In this document: piece after piece, positions 19,022 to 27,553 of the stretch
Numbering within the stretch: the first letter of the stretch is position 1
How the letters are laid out: every line of letters starts with the position of its first letter
From: Noviherbaspirillum sp. Root189
GTDB lineage: Bacteria > Pseudomonadota > Gammaproteobacteria > Burkholderiales > Burkholderiaceae_D
Direction: 5' to 3'
Assembly: GCF_001428545.1 (NCBI RefSeq)
Contig: NZ_LMHZ01000008.1
Span: 62,001-126,000, forward strand
Length of the DNA: 64,000 nt
The notes under the pieces: generated by a model
Databases searched by the model: none
What the model saw: the letters and a program-made list of their open reading frames with translations, nothing else
What the model was told of the DNA's origin: nothing
Made by a program: the position numbers and the translations under genes

Positions 19022-20188
19022 ATGCGTTCGGTCGAATTCATTGCACACAACAGAGTTGTACTTTTGCATTGCGGTGCGGAATATTTTCCCGCGCTGATTG
19101 CAGCCATCGACAGTGCGCGCTTCGAAGTGTGCCTCGAAACGTATATCTATAGTCTCGATGCGACCGGCATCCAGGTAAAGGATGCGCTGGTGCGCGCCGC
19201 ATCGCGCGGCGTGACCGTCAATGTCATTACCGACTGGATTGGCACCGGTCATCTGCAGTCGGTCGCGCTCAGCAAGGTATTTGGCGAGGGCGGTGTCAAT
19301 CATCGCACTTTCAATTCCTGGTTTCGCCGCGGCGTCGCGCGCACGCATCGCAAGATGTGCGTGGTCGATCGTGAAGTCGCCTTTCTTGGCGGCCTCAATA
19401 TCAATGACGACTATCTTTCCGACGATGGATACAATACGCCGTTGCCGGCGCCGCGCTGGGATTTCGCCGTGCGTGTGCATGGCCCGCTGGTTGCGGCGAT
19501 TTACCACGAACTCCAGTCACAGTGGCGCCTGCTCAATGGCTTGCACCTGCGATTTCGGTGGAAGCGCCTGCGCGAGCACAAGGTGCCGAACCCGGTCATC
19601 GAAGATGGTGTGGCCATGGCCGCGCTCGTGCTGCGCGATAACCTGCGCAACCGCCGTACCATACAACGGACGTATCTCAAAGCGCTTGGCAATGCGCGGC
19701 ATCGTGCCTTGCTGGCCAATCCGTATTTCGCGCCGGGTCGCAAGTTGCGGGACGGCCTTGCTGCTGCGGCCCGGCGCGGTGTTGAAGTCACACTGCTGAT
19801 CGGCGTCGGGCAATTTCGCATTCAGGACGCCGTCGCCCATTCCTTCTATCCCAAGCTGCTCAAGAGCGGAGTGCGTGTCGTCGAGTACCGCAAGACCCAA
19901 TTGCATGGCAAGGTTGCCGTGATCGACAACGACTGGGCGACAGTCGGCTCCAGCAACTGGGACGGACTCAGCCTGTTCGTCAATCATGAAGCGAACATCG
20001 TGGTGCGCGAACCGCATTTCGCCCATGACCTGCGGGTGTTGATCGAGCGTGCGGTCGAAGAGGGTGTCACTATCCGCGAGGAAGACTACGCGAACGTCCC
20101 CTGGTATGAGCGAGCGTGGTATGGCATGGCTTACTTTATCTACAAAAGTATTCTGCGGGTGATTACGCTCGGTCGATATACCGAGTAA
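19022..20188 (+). CDS. clsB: Cardiolipin synthase B (phospholipase D family)
   Basis: ClsB makes cardiolipin by transferring phosphatidyl groups. Two PLD HKD motifs are intact: H109-R-K111-x4-D116 (HRKMCVVD) followed by LGGLNINDDY, and H295-G-K297-x4-D302 (LHGKVAVID) followed by VGSSNWDGLS. The length of 388 residues is normal for the ClsB branch, which lacks the N-terminal membrane helices of ClsA. I prefer ATG 19022 because the family similarity starts at MRSVEFIAHNRVVLL; an in-frame ATG at 18968 would add 18 residues but lies in an inverted-repeat arm. Neither has a strong ribosome site. It follows the YbhP-like gene, as in E. coli ybhP-clsB. Confidence 0.88.
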   Translation: MRSVEFIAHNRVVLLHCGAEYFPALIAAIDSARFEVCLETYIYSLDATGIQVKDALVRAASRGVTVNVITDWIGTGHLQSVALSKVFGEGGVNHRTFNSWFRRGVARTHRKMCVVDREVAFLGGLNINDDYLSDDGYNTPLPAPRWDFAVRVHGPLVAAIYHELQSQWRLLNGLHLRFRWKRLREHKVPNPVIEDGVAMAALVLRDNLRNRRTIQRTYLKALGNARHRALLANPYFAPGRKLRDGLAAAARRGVEVTLLIGVGQFRIQDAVAHSFYPKLLKSGVRVVEYRKTQLHGKVAVIDNDWATVGSSNWDGLSLFVNHEANIVVREPHFAHDLRVLIERAVEEGVTIREEDYANVPWYERAWYGMAYFIYKSILRVITLGRYTE

Positions 20189-20199
20189 CGGATGCTGGT

Positions 20200-21696
20200 C
20201 TAGCCGATCACTTTTGCAAGCCGTTTCATTCCCATCCGTATCTCGCCGGGCTGCAACGCACTGAAGCCCATCACAAAACCGTTGCGGATATCGGCGCCGC
20301 GGTACAGCCGTGACAACAGCGGCATGTCAATGCCGGCGTCGGACGCCATGCCTGAAATACGTTTGTCCGACAAGCGTTGATCGCGCAACAGGCAGGCCGT
20401 CTGCAGACCGCCAGATGCGGGTTGCGCTTGCAGCCGTTCGCCGACCTGACGCTCAAGTTCCTCCATGAAGATATCACGCCGCGCGCGGTATAGCTCGCGC
20501 ATACGCCTGACATGCGCCATGAAATGCCCTTCGCGGATAAAGTCCGCCAGTACCGCCTGCATCAACGGCGAAGTATGTCCATCGACCTGGCTGCGTGCCA
20601 TCACGAACGGGTCGACAAGTGGCTTTGGCACGACCAGATAGGCAAGCCGGATACCTGGAAACAGCACTTTCGAAAACGTGCCGATGTACAGCACCCGCTG
20701 ATGCGGATCCAGGCCGTGAATCGCAGCGACCGGTCGGGTGTCGTAATGGAACTCACTGTCATAATCGTCTTCGACGATCCACGCGTTGGCGGCGCGCGCC
20801 CATTCAATAAGCTGCAGCCGACGCGGCAAACACAGCGTCATGCCCAGCGGGTACTGATGCGATGGCGTGACGTAGGCGAGCCTTGCGTCGGAAGCCATTC
20901 CGATTGCCGCATCGACCATCATGCCTTGCTCGTCCACCGGAACCGGGATCAGATGTGCGCCTGCTCCCGCAAACGCGGTCTGCGCACCCCGATAACCTGG
21001 GTCCTCGATCCATACGGCATCGCCCGCGTCGAGCATCATCATCGAAATGAGCGTCAGCGCCTGCTGCGAACTGGTCAGCACGATAACTTGCCCGGCGTCG
21101 CAGTCGACCCCGCGCGATAAGGATAGATATTGCGCAATCGATTCCCGTAGCAGCGGCGAGCCTTGCGGGTCGCCATTCATCATCCACGCGTCCGATCCGT
21201 GACGTGCATGACGTGATAGCAGGCGCTGCCATATGGCGATGGGAAAGCTGTCGAGCGCCGGCATGCCCGCCGAGAATGCACGTAGCTGACTTGCATCGGT
21301 ACAACCGCCCATCACGGCAATCTGCTGACCCCGTTCGGACAGTTCTGGAATTGACGTACCAGCATAAGAACCCCGTATCGGTTTTCCTGGGCGCGCACGA
21401 ACGTCTTGCGCAATGCCTGTACCGACAAAACTTCCGCTACCGGTCTGCCTGATCAGATAGCCTTCGTCTTCGAGTTGCGCATAAGCCGACTCGGCGGTAC
21501 TGCGCGATACGGCAAGGTCGGCCGCCAGTGCCCGCGTGGATGGCAGCCGGTCGCCGGGGCGCAGGCTGCCATCCAGGATGCCGCTGCGTATCGCCCGGTA
21601 GACCTGAATTGACAACGCCATCCGTGTGTCGCCGTTTTTTTCCAGCAGGGTGAGCAGCACACCGGCAATGGCACGGGAACCCGAGCTGCTTTTCAT
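20200..21696 (-). CDS. MocR/PdxR-family transcriptional regulator with aminotransferase domain
   Basis: A 498-residue GntR-type winged helix (about 25-95; RPGDRLPSTRALAADLAVSR) fused to a fold-type I aminotransferase domain with the PLP lysine at K343 in GTFSKVLFPGIRL. VEDDYDSEFHYD is the PLP-proximal aspartate segment. MocR regulators sense PLP or amino-compound imines and usually act on the adjacent divergent gene, here a rhodanese 103 bp away. The start ATG at 21694-21696 is chosen by family alignment; an upstream extension to 21801 would overlap the rhodanese start. Three TGGTAT/ATACCA half-sites lie in the shared intergenic region. Confidence 0.9.
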   Translation of the reverse strand: MKSSSGSRAIAGVLLTLLEKNGDTRMALSIQVYRAIRSGILDGSLRPGDRLPSTRALAADLAVSRSTAESAYAQLEDEGYLIRQTGSGSFVGTGIAQDVRARPGKPIRGSYAGTSIPELSERGQQIAVMGGCTDASQLRAFSAGMPALDSFPIAIWQRLLSRHARHGSDAWMMNGDPQGSPLLRESIAQYLSLSRGVDCDAGQVIVLTSSQQALTLISMMMLDAGDAVWIEDPGYRGAQTAFAGAGAHLIPVPVDEQGMMVDAAIGMASDARLAYVTPSHQYPLGMTLCLPRRLQLIEWARAANAWIVEDDYDSEFHYDTRPVAAIHGLDPHQRVLYIGTFSKVLFPGIRLAYLVVPKPLVDPFVMARSQVDGHTSPLMQAVLADFIREGHFMAHVRRMRELYRARRDIFMEELERQVGERLQAQPASGGLQTACLLRDQRLSDKRISGMASDAGIDMPLLSRLYRGADIRNGFVMGFSALQPGEIRMGMKRLAKVIG

Positions 21697-21707
21697 AAGT
21701 GGTCTGG

Positions 21708-21755
21708 TGGTATGCGTAAAATTGGTATGCGGAAGCAAACCATTTGACGATACCA
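21708..21755. promoter_or_regulatory. Candidate MocR operator: two direct TGGTATGCG repeats plus one inverted ATACCA
   Basis: TGGTATGCG occurs at 21708-21716 and at 21723-21731 (15-bp step), and ATACCA, its inverted core, at 21750-21755. The sites fill the space between the divergent mocR-like and rhodanese genes. ATACCA half-sites are the known target of the Bacillus MocR member GabR; applying that here is inference. Confidence 0.55.
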
Positions 21756-21799
21756 TGTTTGCAGCTGTCTGAACGACGAATGTCAAAGGAAGGAAGCCC

Positions 21800-22195
21800 A
21801 TGCAAGCGCAATTGCAGCATTATCTCGACAAGCTCGCGTATGAAATCGACTCCTGGGACCTGAGCGTGTCCCTCAAAAATAACGACAGAGTCATTGTGAT
21901 CGATGCACGCGCGCCGGAAGCTTATGCGGAGGAGCATATTCCCGGAGCGATCAATGTTCCGCATCGAACCATGTCCGACGAAAGTGTGGCGCAGCTCGAC
22001 CGTGCGGCCTTGATCGTCACTTACTGTGATGGCATCGGCTGCAATGCGTCGACCAAGGGCGCGCTGAACATGACACGGCTGGGGTTCCGGGTAAAGGAAC
22101 TGATGGGAGGCCTGGACTGGTGGAAGCGTGACGGTCACCCGACCGCGGGCAAGCAGGCAGCACCAGGCAATAGCGAAATCGTTTGCGGCTGCTGA
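21800..22195 (+). CDS. Rhodanese-like domain protein
   Basis: A 131-residue single rhodanese domain. VIVIDARAPEAYAEEHIPGAI is split here as VIVIDARAPEAYAEE then HIPGAINVPHR, the family CH2A/CH2B-type signature; the active-site loop starts at C76 in YCDGIGCNASTKGA. Family members transfer sulfane sulfur. It lies divergent to the MocR regulator, with GGAAGG ahead of its ATG, and its stop abuts the stop of the convergent LysR gene. The C-terminus ends CGC. Substrate unknown; regulation by the MocR protein is likely from gene layout. Confidence 0.87.
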   Translation: MQAQLQHYLDKLAYEIDSWDLSVSLKNNDRVIVIDARAPEAYAEEHIPGAINVPHRTMSDESVAQLDRAALIVTYCDGIGCNASTKGALNMTRLGFRVKELMGGLDWWKRDGHPTAGKQAAPGNSEIVCGC

Positions 22196-23125
22196 TCAGT
22201 CGGCGCTTGTTTCCGGTTCCGGGCCCGGACCATTGCCAGCTTCCGCGATAACCCATTCGCAGAATGCCTTGACCGCCGGGCGCGCCTCTGCTTCCGGCGG
22301 TCGCAACAAATGAAACTGGTACGGCCCCAGGACGCGCTGCGGAAACAGACGCACCAGCCGGCCGGCACGCAAATCTTCGGCAATGAAAGGCTCGGCAGCA
22401 ATCGCTACCCCCTGATGATTGGCGGCAGCTTCCAGCGTCAGGTAGGTGTGCGAAAAGCTCGGACGCAGATTACCCGCGTACTGCACACCGAAATGCCGCA
22501 ACCACCGCACCCAGTTCACTTCATGCGGAATGCGTGGCTCCAGTTCATCATGCAGCAGCGGATAGCGCAGCAGGTCGGCCGGTTCCCGCAATTCCGGCGC
22601 CGCCGCCCTGAACGCCGGACTGCAAACCGCCGAAAACCATTCTTCCATCAACAGCTTGGCATTCAGGCCCGGATAAGGACCCGTGCCCAGGCGTATCGCC
22701 ACATCCACACCTTCATTCAGAAAATCCACCGGATGCAGCGAAGCAAGAACGCGCATGTCGATGTCCGGATGCGCTTCGCGCAAACGCCCCAGGCGGGGCA
22801 GCAGCCAACGCGACACCAAGGTTGGAACGGACGTGACAGTGACCACGCGGTCATCGCCATGACGCCGCGCTGCTTCCGATGCTTCCGCCAGGCTGCTCAG
22901 CAAGGGACGCAGGTTCTGGGCGTACTGGCGTCCAGCAGGGGTCAGTACCACGCCGCGCGGCAGGCGCTGAAACAAAGTGATCCCCAGCCATGTTTCCAGC
23001 TGCTTGACCTGATGGGCGATAGCGCCTGCGGATACATGCAGTTCTTCGCCGGCAGCTTGAAATCCGCCGTGGCGGGCGGCAGCCTCAAAGGCGCGAACGG
23101 CAGGCAGGGGCGGTAGTCGGTACAT
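22196..23125 (-). CDS. LysR-family transcriptional regulator (GcvA-like)
   Basis: A 309-residue LysR regulator of the GcvA subgroup: MYRLPPLPAVRAFEAAARHG then SAGAIAHQVKQLETWLG is the winged-helix DNA-binding part (residues 1-62), followed by a co-inducer domain with TVTSVPTLVSRWLLPRL and VDVAIRLGTGPYPGL, both typical of GcvA relatives. GcvA itself controls glycine cleavage, but many paralogues control adjacent genes. It is divergent from an EamA transporter 173 bp away, a probable target. Its stop directly abuts the rhodanese stop. Confidence 0.88.
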   Translation of the reverse strand: MYRLPPLPAVRAFEAAARHGGFQAAGEELHVSAGAIAHQVKQLETWLGITLFQRLPRGVVLTPAGRQYAQNLRPLLSSLAEASEAARRHGDDRVVTVTSVPTLVSRWLLPRLGRLREAHPDIDMRVLASLHPVDFLNEGVDVAIRLGTGPYPGLNAKLLMEEWFSAVCSPAFRAAAPELREPADLLRYPLLHDELEPRIPHEVNWVRWLRHFGVQYAGNLRPSFSHTYLTLEAAANHQGVAIAAEPFIAEDLRAGRLVRLFPQRVLGPYQFHLLRPPEAEARPAVKAFCEWVIAEAGNGPGPEPETSAD

Positions 23126-23298
23126 GATCTTGGCTCAATAATTTTGGGGCAACCCTGCAAGAATATTGATTTGTCCAGAAATCAGCAAGGCAATAGACTC
23201 CATGCATTCAAGAGGAATGCCAGTCTTGCTGGCGCTGTTAACTGCCGTAAGAACGGTGTTGCAGCCCTCAATCCTATTTGCCCTGAAAGCACGCACCC

Positions 23299-24189
23299 AT
23301 GTCCCGTACATCCGCCATCGTCCTGATTTTGTTGTCCGCCCTCGGGTTCGGCAGCATGGCCATTTTTGCCAAGATTGCCTATGCGGCGGGCGTCAGTCCC
23401 AGCATGCTGCTCGTACTGCGCTTCGCACTTGCCGTCGGCATGCTGGCGCCGCTGGTCTGGATGCGGCGTGTAAAGCTGCCACGCGGACCTGCGCTGGCGG
23501 GTTTTCTGCTGATGGGCGCCTTGTACACGGCACAGTCGCAGTCTTACTTCACCGCACTCATGTATGCCAGCAGCGGTCTGGTCGGCCTGTTGCTGTATGT
23601 GTATCCGATACTGGTGACGGTGCTTGCGGTGACCTTCGGTTCCGAAAGGCTTGATCGCCGCACCCTGGGGTTGCTGATCGTCGCGATCGCCGGGATGGCT
23701 GTCATGCTGGGCGGCGACTTGCAGGGCCAGCCGCTGGGCATTGCGCTGGGCTTACTCGCCGCCGCGATCTACGCGGTGTATATCCTGCTCGGCAGCAAGG
23801 TATCGGAAGGCGTCGATCCGCTGGCCGGCACGCTGGTCATCATGGGGGCTGCCGCACTGGGCAATGGCGGATTCGCGTTGGCATCGGGCGCCGCATTTCC
23901 GGCCACCTTGGATGCCTGGCTGGCCATCGCTGCCATCGCGCTGGCGACCACCATTGCGATTTCCTGCTTCCTGGTTGGCATCAAGCATGTCGGCCCGTCG
24001 CAAGCCTCTATCATTTCGACGCTGGAGCCGGTGATTACACTTTGCCTTGGAGTAGCTTTGCTCGCCGAAACCGTCAGTGCAGGGCAGTTGCTTGGCGGCG
24101 CCATGGTGCTCGGTGCAGTTATCCTGCTTGCCCTGCGTTCGCAGCCGCCAATGCCAGTCGCGCAACACGCTGAGGGCGCGCCGACCTGA
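23299..24189 (+). CDS. EamA/DMT-superfamily transporter
   Basis: A 296-residue integral membrane protein with about ten hydrophobic helices arranged as two EamA repeats (SALGFGSMAIFAKIAYAAG in the first; AAAIYAVYILLGSKVSEG opens the second). The second repeat contains KHVGPSQASIISTLEPVIT, the conserved EamA segment. DMT members export amino acids or metabolites; the substrate is not readable. It is divergent from the GcvA-like regulator. Confidence 0.88.
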   Translation: MSRTSAIVLILLSALGFGSMAIFAKIAYAAGVSPSMLLVLRFALAVGMLAPLVWMRRVKLPRGPALAGFLLMGALYTAQSQSYFTALMYASSGLVGLLLYVYPILVTVLAVTFGSERLDRRTLGLLIVAIAGMAVMLGGDLQGQPLGIALGLLAAAIYAVYILLGSKVSEGVDPLAGTLVIMGAAALGNGGFALASGAAFPATLDAWLAIAAIALATTIAISCFLVGIKHVGPSQASIISTLEPVITLCLGVALLAETVSAGQLLGGAMVLGAVILLALRSQPPMPVAQHAEGAPT

Positions 24190-24278
24190 GCGCGTCAAAG
24201 CATCTATGCTGCAACCACGCTGTAGTTCAGACAACGAGCGTTATACTGCAAATTCATCCGTACGTCTGATCGCTCACC

Positions 24279-25034
24279 ATGCTCTTTGACTTTGTGTTGC
24301 TGGAGAAGCTGCGCAGTGCCCGGCACATTGCCGTGTTCACCGGCGCGGGAGTGTCTGCCGAAAGCGGCATCCCGACCTTTCGTGATGCGCAGACCGGCTT
24401 GTGGGCAAAGTTCAGGGCAGAGGATCTGGCGACGCCGGAAGCGTTTCGCCGCGATCCGGTAACGGTCTGGAACTGGTACGCATGGCGGCGTGAACTGATG
24501 GCGGATGCAGGGCCTAATCCGGCACACCTTGCCATTGCACAGATGCAGCAGGTCGTGCCCGAGCTTACGGTGATCACCCAGAACGTGGACGGATTGCACG
24601 CAAAAGCCGGTAGCGCGAACGTCATTGAATTGCACGGCAACATCTGGAATGACTTCTGCGCTGACTGCCGCCAGCAGGCCAACGGCAAGGAAGGCACGAA
24701 CAATGTGCCGCCGCGCTGCACGCATTGCGGCGGTATGCTGCGGCCTGGCGTGGTGTGGTTCGGCGAAGCCCTGCCGGCCGATGCCTGGACGCGGGCCTCT
24801 GACGTACTTGAGGTAGCCGATGTATTTTTTTGCATTGGCACTTCCAGCCTGGTTGAACCTGCGGCCAGCCTGCCGCGGTATGCCCGCTCCTGCGGACGCA
24901 CGGTGGTGCAGATCAATCCGGAGGCGACCAGCCATGACGAGATTGCGCAATACGTGTTACGCGGCAAGGCCGGTGAAGTATTGCCGCAACTGGTGCAAGC
25001 AGCCTGGCCACAGGTCATGCCTGAAGTCCCGTAA
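24279..25034 (+). CDS. NAD-dependent protein deacylase, sirtuin (CobB-like, class III)
   Basis: A 251-residue sirtuin. Motifs: GAGVSAESGIPTFRD (NAD binding), QNVD 101-104, catalytic H119 in ELHGN, and a Cys4 zinc module C127-x2-C130 / C147-x2-C150. Y67-x2-R70 (WYAWRR) is the pair that lets class III sirtuins (SIRT5, E. coli CobB) bind succinyl- and malonyl-lysine, so desuccinylase activity is expected besides deacetylation. A plausible -10 TATACT sits at 24242-24247. The next gene starts 26 bp later, suggesting co-transcription with the stress-like genes downstream. Confidence 0.92.
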   Translation: MLFDFVLLEKLRSARHIAVFTGAGVSAESGIPTFRDAQTGLWAKFRAEDLATPEAFRRDPVTVWNWYAWRRELMADAGPNPAHLAIAQMQQVVPELTVITQNVDGLHAKAGSANVIELHGNIWNDFCADCRQQANGKEGTNNVPPRCTHCGGMLRPGVVWFGEALPADAWTRASDVLEVADVFFCIGTSSLVEPAASLPRYARSCGRTVVQINPEATSHDEIAQYVLRGKAGEVLPQLVQAAWPQVMPEVP

Positions 25035-25060
25035 ATCCTAACTTTATGCTGGAGCCGATC

Positions 25061-25465
25061 ATGGATAACGACGAACTTGCCATACGAAGTCTTATTGCAG
25101 ACTGGCAGATTGCCTCTGAAGAAGGGGATATTGATCGCCTGCACAGCATGATGTCGGACGATGTCGTTTTTCTGATGCCGGGGCAGGCGCCAATGCGCGG
25201 CAAGGATACTTTCATCGCGGCATTTCGCGAAGGCATGCAGCACTTTCGCATCGAGTCGGAAGGCAAGATTGAAGAGTTGCAGGTCAACGACGATGTCGCT
25301 TATTGCTGGACACACTTATCAGTGACCGTAACGCCGTATCGCAACGGATTACCGATGAAGCGTTCGGGCAACACGCTGACGATACTGCGCAAACAGCACG
25401 GCAATCACTGGGTAATTGTGCGCGACGCCAACATGCTGACGGCACAACCTGCCAATCCATCCTGA
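25061..25465 (+). CDS. SnoaL-like / DUF4440 (YybH-type) protein
   Basis: A 134-residue NTF2-like fold protein: AIRSLIADWQIASEEGDIDR then DDVVFLMPGQAPMRGKDTF and a C-terminal NHWVIVRDANML. This family (SgcJ/EcaC/YybH) usually binds a small ligand or acts as a hydratase or isomerase, and many are of unknown role. ATG 25061 is chosen because GGAG sits at 25051-25054; an in-frame ATG at 25046 has no such site. It lies 26 bp behind the sirtuin and 74 bp before the flavin-fold stress protein. Confidence 0.82.
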   Translation: MDNDELAIRSLIADWQIASEEGDIDRLHSMMSDDVVFLMPGQAPMRGKDTFIAAFREGMQHFRIESEGKIEELQVNDDVAYCWTHLSVTVTPYRNGLPMKRSGNTLTILRKQHGNHWVIVRDANMLTAQPANPS

Positions 25466-25539
25466 GCGGAACTTTATTCCTGCGCTGCGATTCTCCTTTG
25501 TACAGGCGCCTACAGCGTCTTTCCCTAAGGAGAATTTCC

Positions 25540-26043
25540 ATGGATGTACAAGATCAAAACTATGGCGAATTGCAGGAGGTCGCGCAGCTGGTTGAAGAAA
25601 TCAAGTTCGCGATGATGACCACGGAAGAAGAGGATGGCACCTTGCGTAGCCGCCCCATGTCCACCATGCAAATGGATTCGGCCGGCAATTTGTGGTTTTT
25701 CACCGGTTTGTCCTCACCCAAGGTCGAGGAATCGCAGCAAAATCATCGGCAGGTCAACCTGAGTTATGCACGTCCGGACAAGCAGGACTACCTGTCGATT
25801 TCGGGGACAGCCGAAATCGTGCGCGACAAGGAAAAAATGCGCTCGCTCTGGACACCCTGGATCAAGCCCTGGTTTCCCGCAGGTCTCGACGATCCCGACC
25901 TGGTACTGCTCAAGGTCACGATCACCGAAGCCGAATACTGGATTGCGCCGGGCAGTACGGTAAAGCGGCTCTATGGCCTGGCCAAGGGCATGATGACCGG
26001 CAATACCGATGCGCTCGGCGATAATCGCAAAGTGGTGATGTAA
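25540..26043 (+). CDS. Pyridoxamine 5'-phosphate oxidase-fold protein (general stress protein 26-like)
   Basis: A 167-residue split-barrel flavin-binding protein. VEEIKFAMMTTEEEDGTLRS is split as VEEIKFAMMTT plus LRSRPMSTMQ, then NLWFFTG, VNLSYARPD and YLSISGTAEIV, a pattern typical of the GSP26 / Pyridox_ox_2 group. The ribosome site TAAGGAG at 25527-25533 fixes ATG 25540. Family members bind FMN or F420 and are induced in general stress; the substrate is unknown. It precedes the two ferritin-like genes on the same strand; the 294 bp after it hold no gene I can support. Confidence 0.87.
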   Translation: MDVQDQNYGELQEVAQLVEEIKFAMMTTEEEDGTLRSRPMSTMQMDSAGNLWFFTGLSSPKVEESQQNHRQVNLSYARPDKQDYLSISGTAEIVRDKEKMRSLWTPWIKPWFPAGLDDPDLVLLKVTITEAEYWIAPGSTVKRLYGLAKGMMTGNTDALGDNRKVVM

Positions 26044-26337
26044 TGTCGTCGCAGCGACGAGTCATTTGTGCGGCACCGCTTTGCACACCGGCTTCCTGTA
26101 GTGCATCGACTGTATTGCATCGATTTACTTATCGCTATTCCCTGTGCGCTGTTCCCTGCGCAAATACACCTGCATTGGCATGGCTCAACATCTTCGGCGA
26201 CGTTCTGAAAAACTCGATCTGCTATTGCGAACTTTGCCATAGCCGCTTCATCGAAGCAGCTGAATGACCACTGTCGGATTGCGGATTCAACCCGCATCAT
26301 CGCCATCCCCATTCCTGTTCAGCGAAGGAGCATTGCA

Positions 26338-27510
26338 ATGGCTTTCAATTTGTTCAGTTCAAGAGGTACACCGATCGACCAGCAGCGCTTTACCTGGCGA
26401 GACATGGTGCAGAAGCCGATCAGCAAGCTGGATGACGACGCCTTTACCCGTATCCGCATCATCCTGATGAATGGCATCGAGCAGGAGTCAATCCGCTTCC
26501 AGCACATGGCGGCACGGCGCAATCGCGACTTGCGGGTCGCGCTGGCCAAAGTGCGGCGTAGTGAGCAGCATCAGGCCACGATGGTGAACTGGCTGCTTGG
26601 CCCCGACCATTCACCGCTGGAAATCACCATTGGTTACGAGCAGGTGGCCATCGAGATTACCGCAGCCGTCGCGCAACGCGAACCGGATCCTACTCTTGCA
26701 CAGGGATATCGTTTCGGCATGCTGGAAGATTTTGATCACCTGTATCGTTACTCGGCCTTGCTTGATCGCCTGGAAGGCAAGGATGCAAACAATATCCTGC
26801 AGAGCTATACCGATATTCTGCCGGGACGTCCCACGGTGGTGGAGCATCGCGCACCGGAAGACGATGTGCGCGAATCCTACAACCGGCTGACCGCCGCCCC
26901 GGTGACGCGCCTGAATGCGCTGACCATCGTGGCGACCGAGTCGCAGGTGCATCAGTATTATCTCAACGTCGGTCCGCAGTTTGCCGACCCGGTTGCGCGA
27001 CAGCTGTATGCCGAGATTGCCTCGATCGAGGAACAACATGTCACGCAATATGAATGCTTCTTCGACCCGGATGAAACTTGGCTGGAGCAATGGCTGCTGC
27101 ACGAGGCTGCGGAAGTCTACAACTACTACAGTTGCGTGCAACAGGAAAGCAATCCGCGCGTAAAGGCGATCTGGGAGCGTTTTCTGGATTACGAGCTTGG
27201 TCATTTCCACTACGTTGCGGAGCTGTTCAAGCAGATCGAACGGCGCGATCCAACCGAACTTTTTCCCGGCGATCTGCCCGAGCCGATTCTCTTTGCAAGC
27301 CAGCGCGATTTCGTCAGGCAGGTACTGCTCAAGGAAGTCGATCTGCGGGCGAACGGCATGCAAATTGTGGATAAGGCGAATGAAAGCCAGGCATCGGTCG
27401 CCTATCGCCAGCATATCAATTCGGATGGATCGCCAAGTGAAACCGTCGCCGCAGGGTACATCTGGGCACCTGGTACCGAGCTGAATCGCAAGGTGGCCGT
27501 GGCGGTTTGA
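26338..27510 (+). CDS. Uncharacterised ferritin-like protein, tandem four-helix bundles
   Basis: I do not recognise a named family for this 390-residue protein. The C-terminal half has a full ferritin-type diiron pattern: E201, E231-x2-H234 (IEEQH), E256/E259 (HEAAE) and E286-x2-H289 (ELGHFH). The N-terminal half looks like a second, more diverged bundle with E48/E50, E76/H78, E101/E106 and E130/H134 but without canonical ExxH pairs. No signal peptide or membrane segment is present. A ribosome site GAAGGAG lies at 26324-26330. The partner gene 43 bp downstream also encodes a ferritin-like protein. An oxidoreductase, oxidative-stress or iron-storage role is possible but unproven. Confidence 0.75.
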   Translation: MAFNLFSSRGTPIDQQRFTWRDMVQKPISKLDDDAFTRIRIILMNGIEQESIRFQHMAARRNRDLRVALAKVRRSEQHQATMVNWLLGPDHSPLEITIGYEQVAIEITAAVAQREPDPTLAQGYRFGMLEDFDHLYRYSALLDRLEGKDANNILQSYTDILPGRPTVVEHRAPEDDVRESYNRLTAAPVTRLNALTIVATESQVHQYYLNVGPQFADPVARQLYAEIASIEEQHVTQYECFFDPDETWLEQWLLHEAAEVYNYYSCVQQESNPRVKAIWERFLDYELGHFHYVAELFKQIERRDPTELFPGDLPEPILFASQRDFVRQVLLKEVDLRANGMQIVDKANESQASVAYRQHINSDGSPSETVAAGYIWAPGTELNRKVAVAV

Positions 27511-27553
27511 GCTGAGCATGAGATTGGTGCAGCAAACCAAGGAAGGAAACATC

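Noticed and set aside
26043-26267. 74-codon frame in the gap before the ferritin-like gene
   Set aside because: Cys/Ser/Ala-rich with no similarity, starts on the stop of the preceding gene; probably chance.
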